From NCBI GenBank assembly GCA_013416435.1, contig JACCEN010000013.1, positions 1 to 64,000 of the forward strand: DNA of 64,000 bases, in the 5' to 3' direction. Below, piece by piece: positions 50,071 to 58,235 of the stretch. The DNA comes from Alcaligenaceae bacterium. GTDB taxonomy: Bacteria > Pseudomonadota > Gammaproteobacteria > Burkholderiales > Burkholderiaceae_B. The notes under the pieces are model-generated. The model searched no databases. It was not told where the DNA came from and saw only the letters and a program-made list of their open reading frames with translations. Made by a program: the position numbers and the translations under genes. Position 1 is the first letter of the stretch. Each line of letters begins with the position of its first letter.

Positions 50071-51066
50071 TTACAGATTTCGGGCCTTCTGCCATTCGAG
50101 GTCGATGATGGTGCTGACATTGAACGGCTGGCCGTCGCGCGTCTTCAATGCGCCCTGGCCTTGCATGATGTCGGCGATCTCCTGCATGCGCGCCTGTTCC
50201 TTGTCTGTCAGGATGGGGCTGAAGGTCTGGCTCTTGATGGCGTCGCGGATGATGTCTTCACGCGGCACCTCGCCGTGCTTCAGCGTTTTGAGCGTGGGCT
50301 CGGAAATGAAGTAGCCAGCAATCAGCTTGGCGGCCTCTTCCGGCTTGTTCTGCAGCAGATCGATGGCGTCGCGCTGCGCATCCAGGGATTTCCAGACGTC
50401 TTCCTTGCGCTTCTTGAGCGTGTCGCCGGACGTGATCACCACCATGCACGGGAAAGGCCAGACTTCGCCGATCTCATAGATTTGCGTGACGGGAGCGACC
50501 AGCTGCGCGATGCGTGCCTGAGGCTCGAACAGGAACGCCGCTTCCACCCGCTTGCCCACCAGCGACTGCACCGCCACTTGCGGGCTCACGCCCATGATGG
50601 TCAGGTCGTCGGGTTTCAGGCCCGCGTCCTTGAGGACCACGCCGCGCAGCACGGTGTCGGCGGTACTGCCTTCTTTCTGGGATGCGAGGGTGCGGCCCTT
50701 CAGACCCGCCACGTCCTTGATGTCTGCGTCGTCGCGGACGACGATGGCGTGAAAGCCATGCTGCGCGCCACCGACCACTTTCAGGTCAGCGCCCTTGGAA
50801 GACCAGGATGCCGCGTTGGTGAATCCCAGCACGCCCGTATCCAGCTGCCCGCCCACGATGGCCTTGATCAGGTCGGTGCCGGATTTGAACTCCACCAGCT
50901 CCACGTCCAATCCGTGCTTTTTATAATAGCCGCCCTCGTAGGCGGCGATGGCCTGCGCATCGTCCATGACGCGCAGGTAGCCTACCTTGAACTTCTCTGC
51001 GGCAACGGCCTGGCCGGCAATGGCGAATGCCGCCACGACGGGCAATATGAATCGTGCAAACTTCAT
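50071..51066 (-). CDS. ABC transporter substrate-binding protein, NitT/TauT type
   Basis: 331 residues with a signal peptide (MKFARFILPVVAAFAIAGQA, cleavage after VAA). The NMT1/SsuA-like pattern is clear: FKVGYLRVMDDAQAIAAYEGGYYKKHGLDVELVEFKSGTDLIKAIVGGQLDTGVLGFTNA. It binds a small organic anion or nitrogen/sulfur compound; the exact ligand cannot be read. Its start overlaps the ATPase stop by 4 bp. Confidence 0.92.
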   Translation of the reverse strand: MKFARFILPVVAAFAIAGQAVAAEKFKVGYLRVMDDAQAIAAYEGGYYKKHGLDVELVEFKSGTDLIKAIVGGQLDTGVLGFTNAASWSSKGADLKVVGGAQHGFHAIVVRDDADIKDVAGLKGRTLASQKEGSTADTVLRGVVLKDAGLKPDDLTIMGVSPQVAVQSLVGKRVEAAFLFEPQARIAQLVAPVTQIYEIGEVWPFPCMVVITSGDTLKKRKEDVWKSLDAQRDAIDLLQNKPEEAAKLIAGYFISEPTLKTLKHGEVPREDIIRDAIKSQTFSPILTDKEQARMQEIADIMQGQGALKTRDGQPFNVSTIIDLEWQKARNL

Positions 51067-51836
51067 GCTTCTATTTCCTCTGGTTGGGCTGCCGTTTCAC
51101 CCGCTTCCGCGTGAATACCGAGCAAGCCGAGTATTTCTCGTCGCATCGCGGCGAATTCGGATAAGTCGTGTGTTTTTTCGTGATGCACCAGGTTGAACTC
51201 CTTCAGCACGGTGGCCGGCCGGGCACTGAACACCAGGATCCGGTCGGCAAGGAACAGAGCCTCGTCGACATCGTGCGTAACAAGCAACACAGTGGGGCCT
51301 GCCTCGCGGATCAGCTGGCGCAGGACATCTTGCAGCGTCATGCGCGTGAGCGCATCGAGCGCCCCGAAAGGCTCATCGAGCAGCAGAGCCTTGGGATGGG
51401 AGATGAACGCGCGCGCCAGCGCCGCGCGTTGGCGCATGCCGCCCGAGACTTGGTGAGGGTAATACTGCTCAAAACCCTGCAACTGGACCTTGGCCAGCCA
51501 GAAAGCCGCCTGCTTCAAAGCAGCCGCTTTGTCGGAACCCTGGAATTCGAGGGCGAGCGCCACGTTCTGCGCAAGTGTGAGCCACGGATACAAGGCATTT
51601 TCCTGGAACATCAGGGTGCGTTCCGGGTGGGGCCCGCGCACCGTGGCTCCGTCCACCAGAACCTGGCCGCGGGTGGGTGTTTCCAGCCCGGCCGCCATAT
51701 GCAGCAGTGTGGATTTTCCGCAACCCGACGGTCCGACCAGCGCGACCAGCTCGCCGTCGGCGATGTCGCGACTGAACTCATCGATGACCCGGAGCGTGGA
51801 AAATTCCTTCTCTATATTCTTGAACGACAGTTTCAT
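51063..51836 (-). CDS. ABC transporter ATP-binding protein, NitT/TauT type
   Basis: 257 residues. Walker A GPSGCGKS, signature VSGGMRQRAALARAF, Walker B LLLDEPFGALD and switch VTHDVDEAL are present, as in SsuB/TauB/NrtD. First gene of the ATPase-receptor-permease-receptor operon. A 17-bp palindrome lies 33 bp upstream of its ATG. Confidence 0.94.
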   Translation of the reverse strand: MKLSFKNIEKEFSTLRVIDEFSRDIADGELVALVGPSGCGKSTLLHMAAGLETPTRGQVLVDGATVRGPHPERTLMFQENALYPWLTLAQNVALALEFQGSDKAAALKQAAFWLAKVQLQGFEQYYPHQVSGGMRQRAALARAFISHPKALLLDEPFGALDALTRMTLQDVLRQLIREAGPTVLLVTHDVDEALFLADRILVFSARPATVLKEFNLVHHEKTHDLSEFAAMRREILGLLGIHAEAGETAAQPEEIEA

Positions 51837-51856
51837 GCGTGGACGTGTTCCAAATA

Positions 51857-51885
51857 GTTATATGAAACTTTAGCGACACGCTAAA
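51857..51885 (-). promoter_or_regulatory. Promoter and palindromic operator of the ABC operon
   Basis: On the minus strand TATAAC (51862-51857) is a plausible -10 box. Seventeen bases further upstream is TTTAGC, part of the perfect palindrome TTTAGCG-ACA-CGCTAAA (51869-51885). A symmetric site covering the -35 region suggests direct control by a regulator not encoded next to the operon. Confidence 0.5.
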
Positions 51886-51935
51886 TGCCGGACAAGAATT
51901 TTTACGCTCTATGCTTATGCCTTTCAGTTATAAAG

Positions 51936-52538
51936 CTATTTCTTTTCAGGCGGCTGAAAGGCGGCGGGCCGGTTCATGCCGTGATATTCCGGATTCGGGA
52001 TCATGTCCGTTCCGATTGCCATGCGGTTCGACATATTGAAGAAACCGACCGTATCGGCCAGATCGAAGATATCCTCCGAACTGAGCCCGACATCCTTAAG
52101 CCGCTTGCGGTCTTCCTGTACAACCTCGTGGGGCGTTCGGGTCAGCTTCCAGGCGAAATCCAGCATGGCCCGCTGACGTGCATCCAAAGGCGCCACCCGA
52201 TAGTTCATGACCAGCATCTCGCCCAATTGGGGGTCGCCGGAAAGCGCCCGCACCGCCTGGCCATGCGCAACCAGGCAGTAATAGCAGCGATTCGCGCTGG
52301 ACACCACCACCGCCACCATTTCGCGTTCCAGCTTGCTGAGCCCGGACGGCGCCAGCATGAGTTCGTTATACATGGCCATGAAGTTGCGCAGCTTGTTGGG
52401 ACGCAGGCTATAGGCGGCCAGCACATTCGGGACCAGGCCCAGCTTCTCGACACATTTCTGAAAGACCTCCTGCAGGTCGGGATCCAGTGTGCCGGCGTCG
52501 GGCGCACCAAGCGCGGAAACATAATCAGGTTGCGGCAT
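51936..52538 (-). CDS. Peroxidase-related carboxymuconolactone decarboxylase (AhpD-like) protein
   Basis: About 200 residues from ATG at 52538, with GAGAGG upstream. The AhpD/CMD core is recognised by LSKLEREMVAVVVSSANRCYYCLVAHG, with redox Cys85, Cys88 and His92. The N-terminal LGLVPNVLAAYSLRPNKLRNFMAMYNELM and the C-terminal DTVGFFNMSNRMA fit the uncharacterised peroxidase-related subgroup. It probably reduces peroxides using a thiol partner. Divergent from the hemerythrin gene (74-bp gap). Confidence 0.9.
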   Translation of the reverse strand: MPQPDYVSALGAPDAGTLDPDLQEVFQKCVEKLGLVPNVLAAYSLRPNKLRNFMAMYNELMLAPSGLSKLEREMVAVVVSSANRCYYCLVAHGQAVRALSGDPQLGEMLVMNYRVAPLDARQRAMLDFAWKLTRTPHEVVQEDRKRLKDVGLSSEDIFDLADTVGFFNMSNRMAIGTDMIPNPEYHGMNRPAAFQPPEKK

Positions 52539-52612
52539 GGCTTTCCTCTCTTCTCGGGCTTGCGATTCTTGGTATAGTGAATCGTACTTTATCACTACCC
52601 CAAGGAGGCCGT

Positions 52613-53158
52613 ATGGGTACTGAATTCCCGGGCTTCTCGGGCCCCTCGGCCAGCACCGAAGCGCCACTGGAAATGCTGGCGGCCTGCCACATCCGCATAG
52701 AGCGCCAATGCGCCACCCTGGAGCGCTTGGCTGCGCACCTTCCGGCCCACGGCTGCGACGATCAGGCACGGCTTGCGGCAAGCAACATCATCCGCTACTT
52801 CGACACCGCCGCCGTCCAGCACCATGCCGACGAAGAAACCGACTTGTTCCCGGCGCTACTGGAATCCATGGCGGGATCGGATGCGGTCTGCATCAAGGGA
52901 CTGACCGACGGCCTGAGCGCCGAACACCGCCGGCTCGAGGCCCTGTGGCGCAAGCTTCGGCATTATTTGCAACGCATCGCGACAGGCGAAGACGCCACCC
53001 TGCCGCCCGAGGCGCTGGAGCAATTCAATGACCTTTATGCCTCGCATATGAAACGGGAGGACGACGAACTCCTGCCCATGGCGGCACGGCTGCTGTCCGA
53101 TCACGACATCGACCGGATCGGACGCGCCATGCGGGAACGGCGCGGGATCGAGGGGTGA
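52613..53158 (+). CDS. Hemerythrin-domain protein
   Basis: 181 residues from ATG at 52613, preceded by AAGGAGG. A four-helix hemerythrin HHE domain with candidate di-iron ligands His26, His70 or His71, Glu75, His105, His145 and Glu149 or Asp150 (QHHADEETDLFPALL, LSAEHRRLEALW, LYASHMKREDDELLP). Likely an oxygen, nitric-oxide or iron sensor/store. Divergent from the AhpD-like gene, pointing to shared oxidative-stress control. The stop TGA is immediately followed by a repeat unit. Confidence 0.9.
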   Translation: MGTEFPGFSGPSASTEAPLEMLAACHIRIERQCATLERLAAHLPAHGCDDQARLAASNIIRYFDTAAVQHHADEETDLFPALLESMAGSDAVCIKGLTDGLSAEHRRLEALWRKLRHYLQRIATGEDATLPPEALEQFNDLYASHMKREDDELLPMAARLLSDHDIDRIGRAMRERRGIEG

Positions 53159-53235
53159 GGGGTCAGACCCCGTATGGGGTCTGACCCCCACCAAACCTAA
53201 GCCAAGGGGTCAGACCCCGAACGGGGTCTGACCCC
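53159..53235. repeat. Palindromic repeat cluster H (2 pairs)
   Basis: Pairs at 53159/53176 (spacer GTAT) and 53206/53223 (spacer GAAC). It starts at the base after the hemerythrin stop codon. The right pair encodes the last residues and stop codon (TGA at 53212-53210) of the YhaN-like gene on the minus strand. Last cluster of the family in the window. Confidence 0.95.
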
Positions 53236-56200
53236 GAGCAGGCGCTGCCTGCCTCTCCAGCCGGATCACGTTCAGCTCATCACCGAAAACCGATCGGGCA
53301 AGCTCTTCAATATGATCGTGATGGCTCAGGAAGATCACCTGAGTGCGCCGTGAAAGGTCCGCCAGCGCCCTCAATCCCGCTTCGGCGCGCGCATCGTCGT
53401 AATTGATGAACAAGTCGTCGGCGATGAAGGGCAATGGCGCGGACTGCTCCAGATGAAGTTCGAGCGCAGCCAGCCGCAAGGCCAGATACAGCTGGTCGCG
53501 CGTGCCGTCGCTCAGGCCTTCTATGCCGACCAGCCTTCCATCGGCGCGCTGGCCCTGCAGCGCCATGGGTTCCCGCTCGAAATCCACGCGCAGCCTTTCG
53601 AATGCGCCCAATGTCAGCTTCGAGAAAATATCGCTGGCACGCGCCAGGACCGGCCCCTGCTTTTCCTCGCGATACCGGTCTATGGACCAGCGCAACAGAC
53701 GCGCAGCCGTATAGACCTTGACGTAGCGCGATGCGGCGTCGGCCATGGTCGCCAGCGCTTCCTGCCGCCTGGCTTCGGCGCGCGCGGCGTCGTCGGAACC
53801 TGCAATGGAGGCGAGATCCGCTTCCGCCTGAGCCAGCTCCACCGCCAGCGCGTTCTGCTGCTCCTGCGCCTGCGTCATTTCTTCCTGGATCGCCGCCAGG
53901 TCTACCTGCAGCCGTGCGGCATCCACCTCCGCCATCTCGGCAAGCAGACGTTCGCGGCTGATGCCATCGCTGTCCTCTGCAAGGCGTTTCTGAACGCCCT
54001 GCAATTTAGACTTGAGCGCGCGCAGCCGATCGGAACGGGCGATGGCCAGAGCCAGGGCCGCCGGATCATTGCTTCCCGAACTTTCCAGCAGAGGCTGAAG
54101 CTGCGCCTGGGCTTCGGCCGCGCTGTGCTCCGCCGCGCGCAATTGCGCCTGCTCTTCCTGGATGGCTCGTGCCGTGACCGCGGCATGCTCCTGGGCTTGG
54201 CGCGCTTGCGCGACCCGGCGCATCAATTCGCGCGACATCGCGAACGCGGCTTCGACGTCGACGCCACCGTCAGGCACCGCTAGGTCCGCAGCCCGGCAAA
54301 GCGCAACGGCACGCGTGGTGAATCCATGCAAGTCGCCCCGCCGGGCATCGATCTGTTCTTGCCGCAGACGCTGCAGTTGGTCCAGTCTGTCCACCATGCC
54401 GGACAAAAGCTGCAGTGCGCCGACGGCCTCGCCTATGGAAGTTCCTTCGGCCAGGCCGGCTCGAGTCGCCGCTTCCCGCCATTCGGCATGCCAGGCTTCC
54501 AGCCTGCCTCGGGCGGCCTTTGCCGCCTGCTCGGACGCCTGCAGCATGGGGCGCGCCTCAACCCGCCGCGCTTCCCACTCCTGGCGAAGAACACGGGCAT
54601 CATCCGCCTCTCGTATGCGGACTTGCGCTTGTGTGCGCAAGTCCGCCAGTTCCGCGTCCGCGTCGATGGCATGCCCATGCCGCAAGAGCGCGCGTCCCAA
54701 GGCTTCCTTCGCCCGGGAATGGGCGCCGGCCAGGGCATCCCGCTCTTCCTGCGCCAGCGCGAGCGCGCCGGCCGCATCGAGCGCTGCGTCCTTTCGGGCC
54801 AGCCAGTCGGAAAACTCTTCCAGAGCCATGCCGTCCAAGGCGAGTCCGATGGATCGCTCCCGCCATGCGCTTTCCTGGACCTCCAACGCCGAAGCGCAGG
54901 CCTCGTGGCGGCGCAAGATATCCTGATAAGCAGCGCGCTCCTGTTCCAGTTGCTGCTCCAGCGCCTGGAACTCGGCCGCTTCCCGCGCTTTGTCGTGGCG
55001 TTGATCGGCCAGCGCGTCAGCGTGCTGCACCTTGGCTTCGTACGCCTCGGCCGACGCGGCCAGCGGCCGGCCGCCTTCCCGGATCGAGCGCCAGACGGCG
55101 TTCCGCTGCTCGCGCGCAGCAATCACGTCTTCCTGAGTTACGGGCTGGTGAAGTCTTTGAAATTGTTCGATCGACAAGGACAGACGCTGCACCGTGGCGG
55201 CTTTGTCGGCGCGCCGTGAGGAGATCGACTTGAGGTCGGCCTGGCAGGACTGCCTTTCCGCCAGCCATGCCGCCACGCTTTGCGGCGTCGGCCAGACCAC
55301 CGCCGCCAGCGCATCGGGCGCACGTTTCCATGAGCCCAGGCGCGCCATGGACTGTTCCAGCGCTTCCCTGCGGCGCCGGACCGTCAAGTCCGCCCTGCTC
55401 AAAGTCAGCACCGCATCGCCCAAGCTCTGCGCCTGAGCCAGCGCCGAGCGAAGGTCCGCTCCGGGCTCGGGCGCGGCATGGTTCTTCAGCTTGGCGTCAA
55501 GAGCCTGGGCGTCGGCCAGCCGGTTGGCATGGACGGCGTCCGCCGCCTCAATGGCCAAGGAGATGGTTTCATGCTCGCGGAGCAGTTGCCCCAGGCGCTC
55601 ACGCAAAGGCAAGCCGGGCATGCGTTCCCGCAGCATCGACAGCGCGTCCGGGGCCGCGGGATCGGCGATCTGCCAGCCCAGTTCTTTGGCCATACGCATC
55701 AATTCGCCATGCAGCAATGCGCTCTGCCCCTCTGCCTGGATGATGGCCGCCTCGTGGCCCGCATAGCGATGCCGCAATGCGTCCAGGGACTCGATGTCCT
55801 CCGACAGGCTCAATACCTTGTCGTCGACCTGCAAGGCAGAGGCCTGGATGTTCAATCGATCGAGTTCGCCGCGATGGATTTCCAGGCGCTGGCCCGCCCT
55901 GGCCAGCGACAACTGAGCCTGAGCCAGTACCTGCGCCGCATCGGATGGAAGCAAGGCCACGCCGTCTAGGTCCTTCAGTTCCCTTTCGCATTCCTCGAGC
56001 TCGTGCAGCAGCGGGATGACACGGCGCAAGCGCTCCAGCCTGGCGCGCGTCTCCTGGCGGGCCGACTGTTCCCGGCGATGTTCGGCACTGCGCTCCGAAA
56101 GCGCCTGCACGCGTTCGCTGGCCGAGGCCCAGTCGCGAGTGCGGACAATAGCGTTCTTCAGGTCCGAGCTCGCTTGGTCGTAAAGATCGCGCGCGGCATA

Positions 56201-56746
56201 GTAGACGCGTTTGGAAGACTTGGTCGGCGCCCACAAGGCATCCGCTTCCGCTTCCAGGGCGTCGCGCACCTTACCCAGGCTCGCAATGCCCGATGCCGAC
56301 TGGAAAAGCACTTGGCCGACGTCGTCCTGCGCGTTCAGGATGCTGTTGCCGCCGGCCACCAGGCGCTCGTGGTCCAGGCCGAACATCTTGTCGAAGAATG
56401 CCCGGTGGGCGCCGCCGAGCCATGAATCCAGCGCGCCGTCCGGCAAGGGAGCCTCGTCGGGCGTGCGCAAAGTATTGCGATTGGCCTTCCGCCGCAGGAA
56501 CTCAAGTGCGGTCCCTTCCCGTTCGATGGCGGCTCCTAAAAGGAGGTCCGCTTTGGCATGCAGGAAATCCAGCGGCGTACGCAGCGGGAACCCGAAAAGC
56601 AGGTCCAGGACGGCGGTCCGGAATGTCGATTTCCCGGCTTCGTTCGGCCCGATCACCAGATGGAAATCAGCCTCCCGGAAGGGAAACTCCAGGCGGCGAT
56701 CGGTGAACTTGCCGTAACGGATGAGATCGAGTCGCTTGAATCGCAT
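53210..56746 (-). CDS. Large SMC-like AAA ATPase (YhaN / SbcC-like)
   Basis: 1178 residues. An N-terminal ATPase half with Walker A GPNEAGKS (33-40) and the YhaN signature FTDRRLEFPFREADFHLVIG is followed by about 900 residues rich in Ala, Glu, Arg and Gln forming long coiled coils. The C-terminal half has GLSDGTRDQLYLALRLAALE and FIADDLFINYDDARA (signature and Walker B with Asp-Asp). It pairs with the upstream SbcD-like nuclease as an Mre11-Rad50-type DNA end-processing complex. The tail RGQTPFGV comes from repeat cluster H. No zinc-hook CxxC is seen. Confidence 0.9.
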   Translation of the reverse strand: MRFKRLDLIRYGKFTDRRLEFPFREADFHLVIGPNEAGKSTFRTAVLDLLFGFPLRTPLDFLHAKADLLLGAAIEREGTALEFLRRKANRNTLRTPDEAPLPDGALDSWLGGAHRAFFDKMFGLDHERLVAGGNSILNAQDDVGQVLFQSASGIASLGKVRDALEAEADALWAPTKSSKRVYYAARDLYDQASSDLKNAIVRTRDWASASERVQALSERSAEHRREQSARQETRARLERLRRVIPLLHELEECERELKDLDGVALLPSDAAQVLAQAQLSLARAGQRLEIHRGELDRLNIQASALQVDDKVLSLSEDIESLDALRHRYAGHEAAIIQAEGQSALLHGELMRMAKELGWQIADPAAPDALSMLRERMPGLPLRERLGQLLREHETISLAIEAADAVHANRLADAQALDAKLKNHAAPEPGADLRSALAQAQSLGDAVLTLSRADLTVRRRREALEQSMARLGSWKRAPDALAAVVWPTPQSVAAWLAERQSCQADLKSISSRRADKAATVQRLSLSIEQFQRLHQPVTQEDVIAAREQRNAVWRSIREGGRPLAASAEAYEAKVQHADALADQRHDKAREAAEFQALEQQLEQERAAYQDILRRHEACASALEVQESAWRERSIGLALDGMALEEFSDWLARKDAALDAAGALALAQEERDALAGAHSRAKEALGRALLRHGHAIDADAELADLRTQAQVRIREADDARVLRQEWEARRVEARPMLQASEQAAKAARGRLEAWHAEWREAATRAGLAEGTSIGEAVGALQLLSGMVDRLDQLQRLRQEQIDARRGDLHGFTTRAVALCRAADLAVPDGGVDVEAAFAMSRELMRRVAQARQAQEHAAVTARAIQEEQAQLRAAEHSAAEAQAQLQPLLESSGSNDPAALALAIARSDRLRALKSKLQGVQKRLAEDSDGISRERLLAEMAEVDAARLQVDLAAIQEEMTQAQEQQNALAVELAQAEADLASIAGSDDAARAEARRQEALATMADAASRYVKVYTAARLLRWSIDRYREEKQGPVLARASDIFSKLTLGAFERLRVDFEREPMALQGQRADGRLVGIEGLSDGTRDQLYLALRLAALELHLEQSAPLPFIADDLFINYDDARAEAGLRALADLSRRTQVIFLSHHDHIEELARSVFGDELNVIRLERQAAPARGQTPFGV

Positions 56747-56987
56747 GGCTAGGGCCTGTTAACGCTAAAAGGTAGGCGGCACTGGCCGTCCATTGGGGGG
56801 CAGACTAGGCGCGGGCGAGGCGGCGTGGTTGATCCACGCAAGGAGCCCGCAACAACGCATGCCCCCCAATGGACGGCCAGCCCGAAGGGTGAACGCGAAA
56901 ACCGTCGCCCTCCTGCGTTGCGAATGCTCGTCGGGGGCCCGCCACGACTGCGCTTCGCGCCTTGTTGTTCAACGGTTTTCGTGTTCA
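56747..56987. repeat. Structured intergenic element with two nested inverted repeats
   Basis: A perfect 21-bp inverted repeat (CTGGCCGTCCATTGGGGGGC... at 56782-56802; its exact complement at 56860-56880) encloses 57 bp. A second, 12-of-13 match (GAACGCGAAAACC at 56891-56903; GGTTTTCGTGTTC at 56975-56987) follows. The right end supplies the last codons of the nuclease gene (HEHENR). No gene is seen. It looks like a mobile or REP-like intergenic repeat unrelated to the GGGGTCAGACCCC family. Confidence 0.65.
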
Positions 56988-58072
56988 TGCCGTCTAGACA
57001 GGGCCTCGGCATGGTCGCCCGACGGTTCGGTTTCCTGCGGCGGCGCGGTTCTCAGCTTCACTTTTTCGACCCACAGGCGTTCCTGCCCCAGGGCGCCCGC
57101 CTGCGCCAGGATTTCCTCGCGCAGGTGGCGCTCCAGGCCGAACAAGGCGCCGTGCGCCTCGCTGCGGCCGGTGACTTCGATCCGCAGCGCCAGGGGATGA
57201 TCCGACAGCGTCTCGCTGCTCAGGCGCTCCAGCTCCGCGCCTATGGTGCGCACGGTTTGCTCGAAAGAAACGCAAGCGCTGACGTCGACCTCGAGGCGAT
57301 GCCAACGCAGCACATCGACGAACAGCCGCTCGACCTCGGGCCGGCCGGCGTCGTCCACCGTGACGAGCACCGCGCCCTTCGGCCCGGTCTCGCGTATGTT
57401 GCGCCCCTGCAGATTGCCCGGAAACACGGCCAGCGCATCTCCGAGCGGATAGACCCGGTGCTCGTGGACATGCCCCAAGGCCCAGTACTGGTAGCCTCGG
57501 GCCTGGAGCTCCTGCAAAGAGCATGGCGCATAGGTGGCATGCGCCGCGCTGCCCTCCAGGGCGGTATGAAGCACGCCGATGTTGAACATGCCCGGCGCCG
57601 GATCGGGATAGGTGGCTGCCAGATTCTCGGTCGTCGCCGCCACCTTGAAGCTGCGGCCGTGCAGCGCAACGCCCAGGCCGTCGATCACGTAGGTGCACGG
57701 CTTGCGAGCATCGAACACATGCACGTTGTCCGGCAGCAGCAGCTTGCGCGTCATTTCGCTTTCCGCGTCATGATTGCCGTGCAGCAGATAAACGGGTATG
57801 CCCGCCCGCTTCAGCCGACCCATCTGGGCGACGAAAAACAGGCCGGTGTTGTAGTCCTTCCAGTTGCCGTCGTACAGGTCTCCCGCGATCACCATGAAGT
57901 CGACTTCCTCATCGACCGCGACGGACACGAGCTTGTCGAAGGCTTCCCGGGTGGCGGTGCGCAGCATTTCAACCGGCGCATCCTCGTAGGCGCTCAAGCC
58001 CACCAGCGGGCTGTCCAGATGAATGTCGGCGGCATGAATGAATCTCACGAACTGTTTCCTGTCTGTGACCAT
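56969..58072 (-). CDS. SbcD/YhaO-like DNA repair metallophosphoesterase
   Basis: 367 residues. The calcineurin-like nuclease core has all metal motifs: DIHLDSP (Asp16, His18), [36 protein letters not shown] and [10 protein letters not shown]. The C-terminal part (about 250-345) is the capping domain. With the YhaN-like ATPase 222 bp downstream it forms an Mre11/Rad50-like nuclease pair acting on DNA ends. The last residues HEHENR fall inside the intergenic inverted-repeat element. Confidence 0.9.
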   Translation of the reverse strand: MVTDRKQFVRFIHAADIHLDSPLVGLSAYEDAPVEMLRTATREAFDKLVSVAVDEEVDFMVIAGDLYDGNWKDYNTGLFFVAQMGRLKRAGIPVYLLHGNHDAESEMTRKLLLPDNVHVFDARKPCTYVIDGLGVALHGRSFKVAATTENLAATYPDPAPGMFNIGVLHTALEGSAAHATYAPCSLQELQARGYQYWALGHVHEHRVYPLGDALAVFPGNLQGRNIRETGPKGAVLVTVDDAGRPEVERLFVDVLRWHRLEVDVSACVSFEQTVRTIGAELERLSSETLSDHPLALRIEVTGRSEAHGALFGLERHLREEILAQAGALGQERLWVEKVKLRTAPPQETEPSGDHAEALSRRHEHENR

Positions 58073-58235
58073 GTGGAAGGCATGCTCGCTGAGCGCAAGC
58101 CGGTCAATACTACTACGCAGCGCCGAGCCCCGTCATGAGCCTGTAATGCTGCAAGGCAATAATGGCCGCCGTAACCTGCGTCCGGCGGATTCACGAGATC
58201 CCGGGCGGCAACCTTTAGAAAACGGGCATAGCGGC

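Noticed and set aside
58073-58235. Additional gene between the SbcD-like gene and the chemoreceptor
   Set aside because: The in-frame upstream codons show no family similarity and start in the antisense of the nuclease gene; the gap most likely holds two divergent promoters. No sigma-28-type promoter was convincingly seen.
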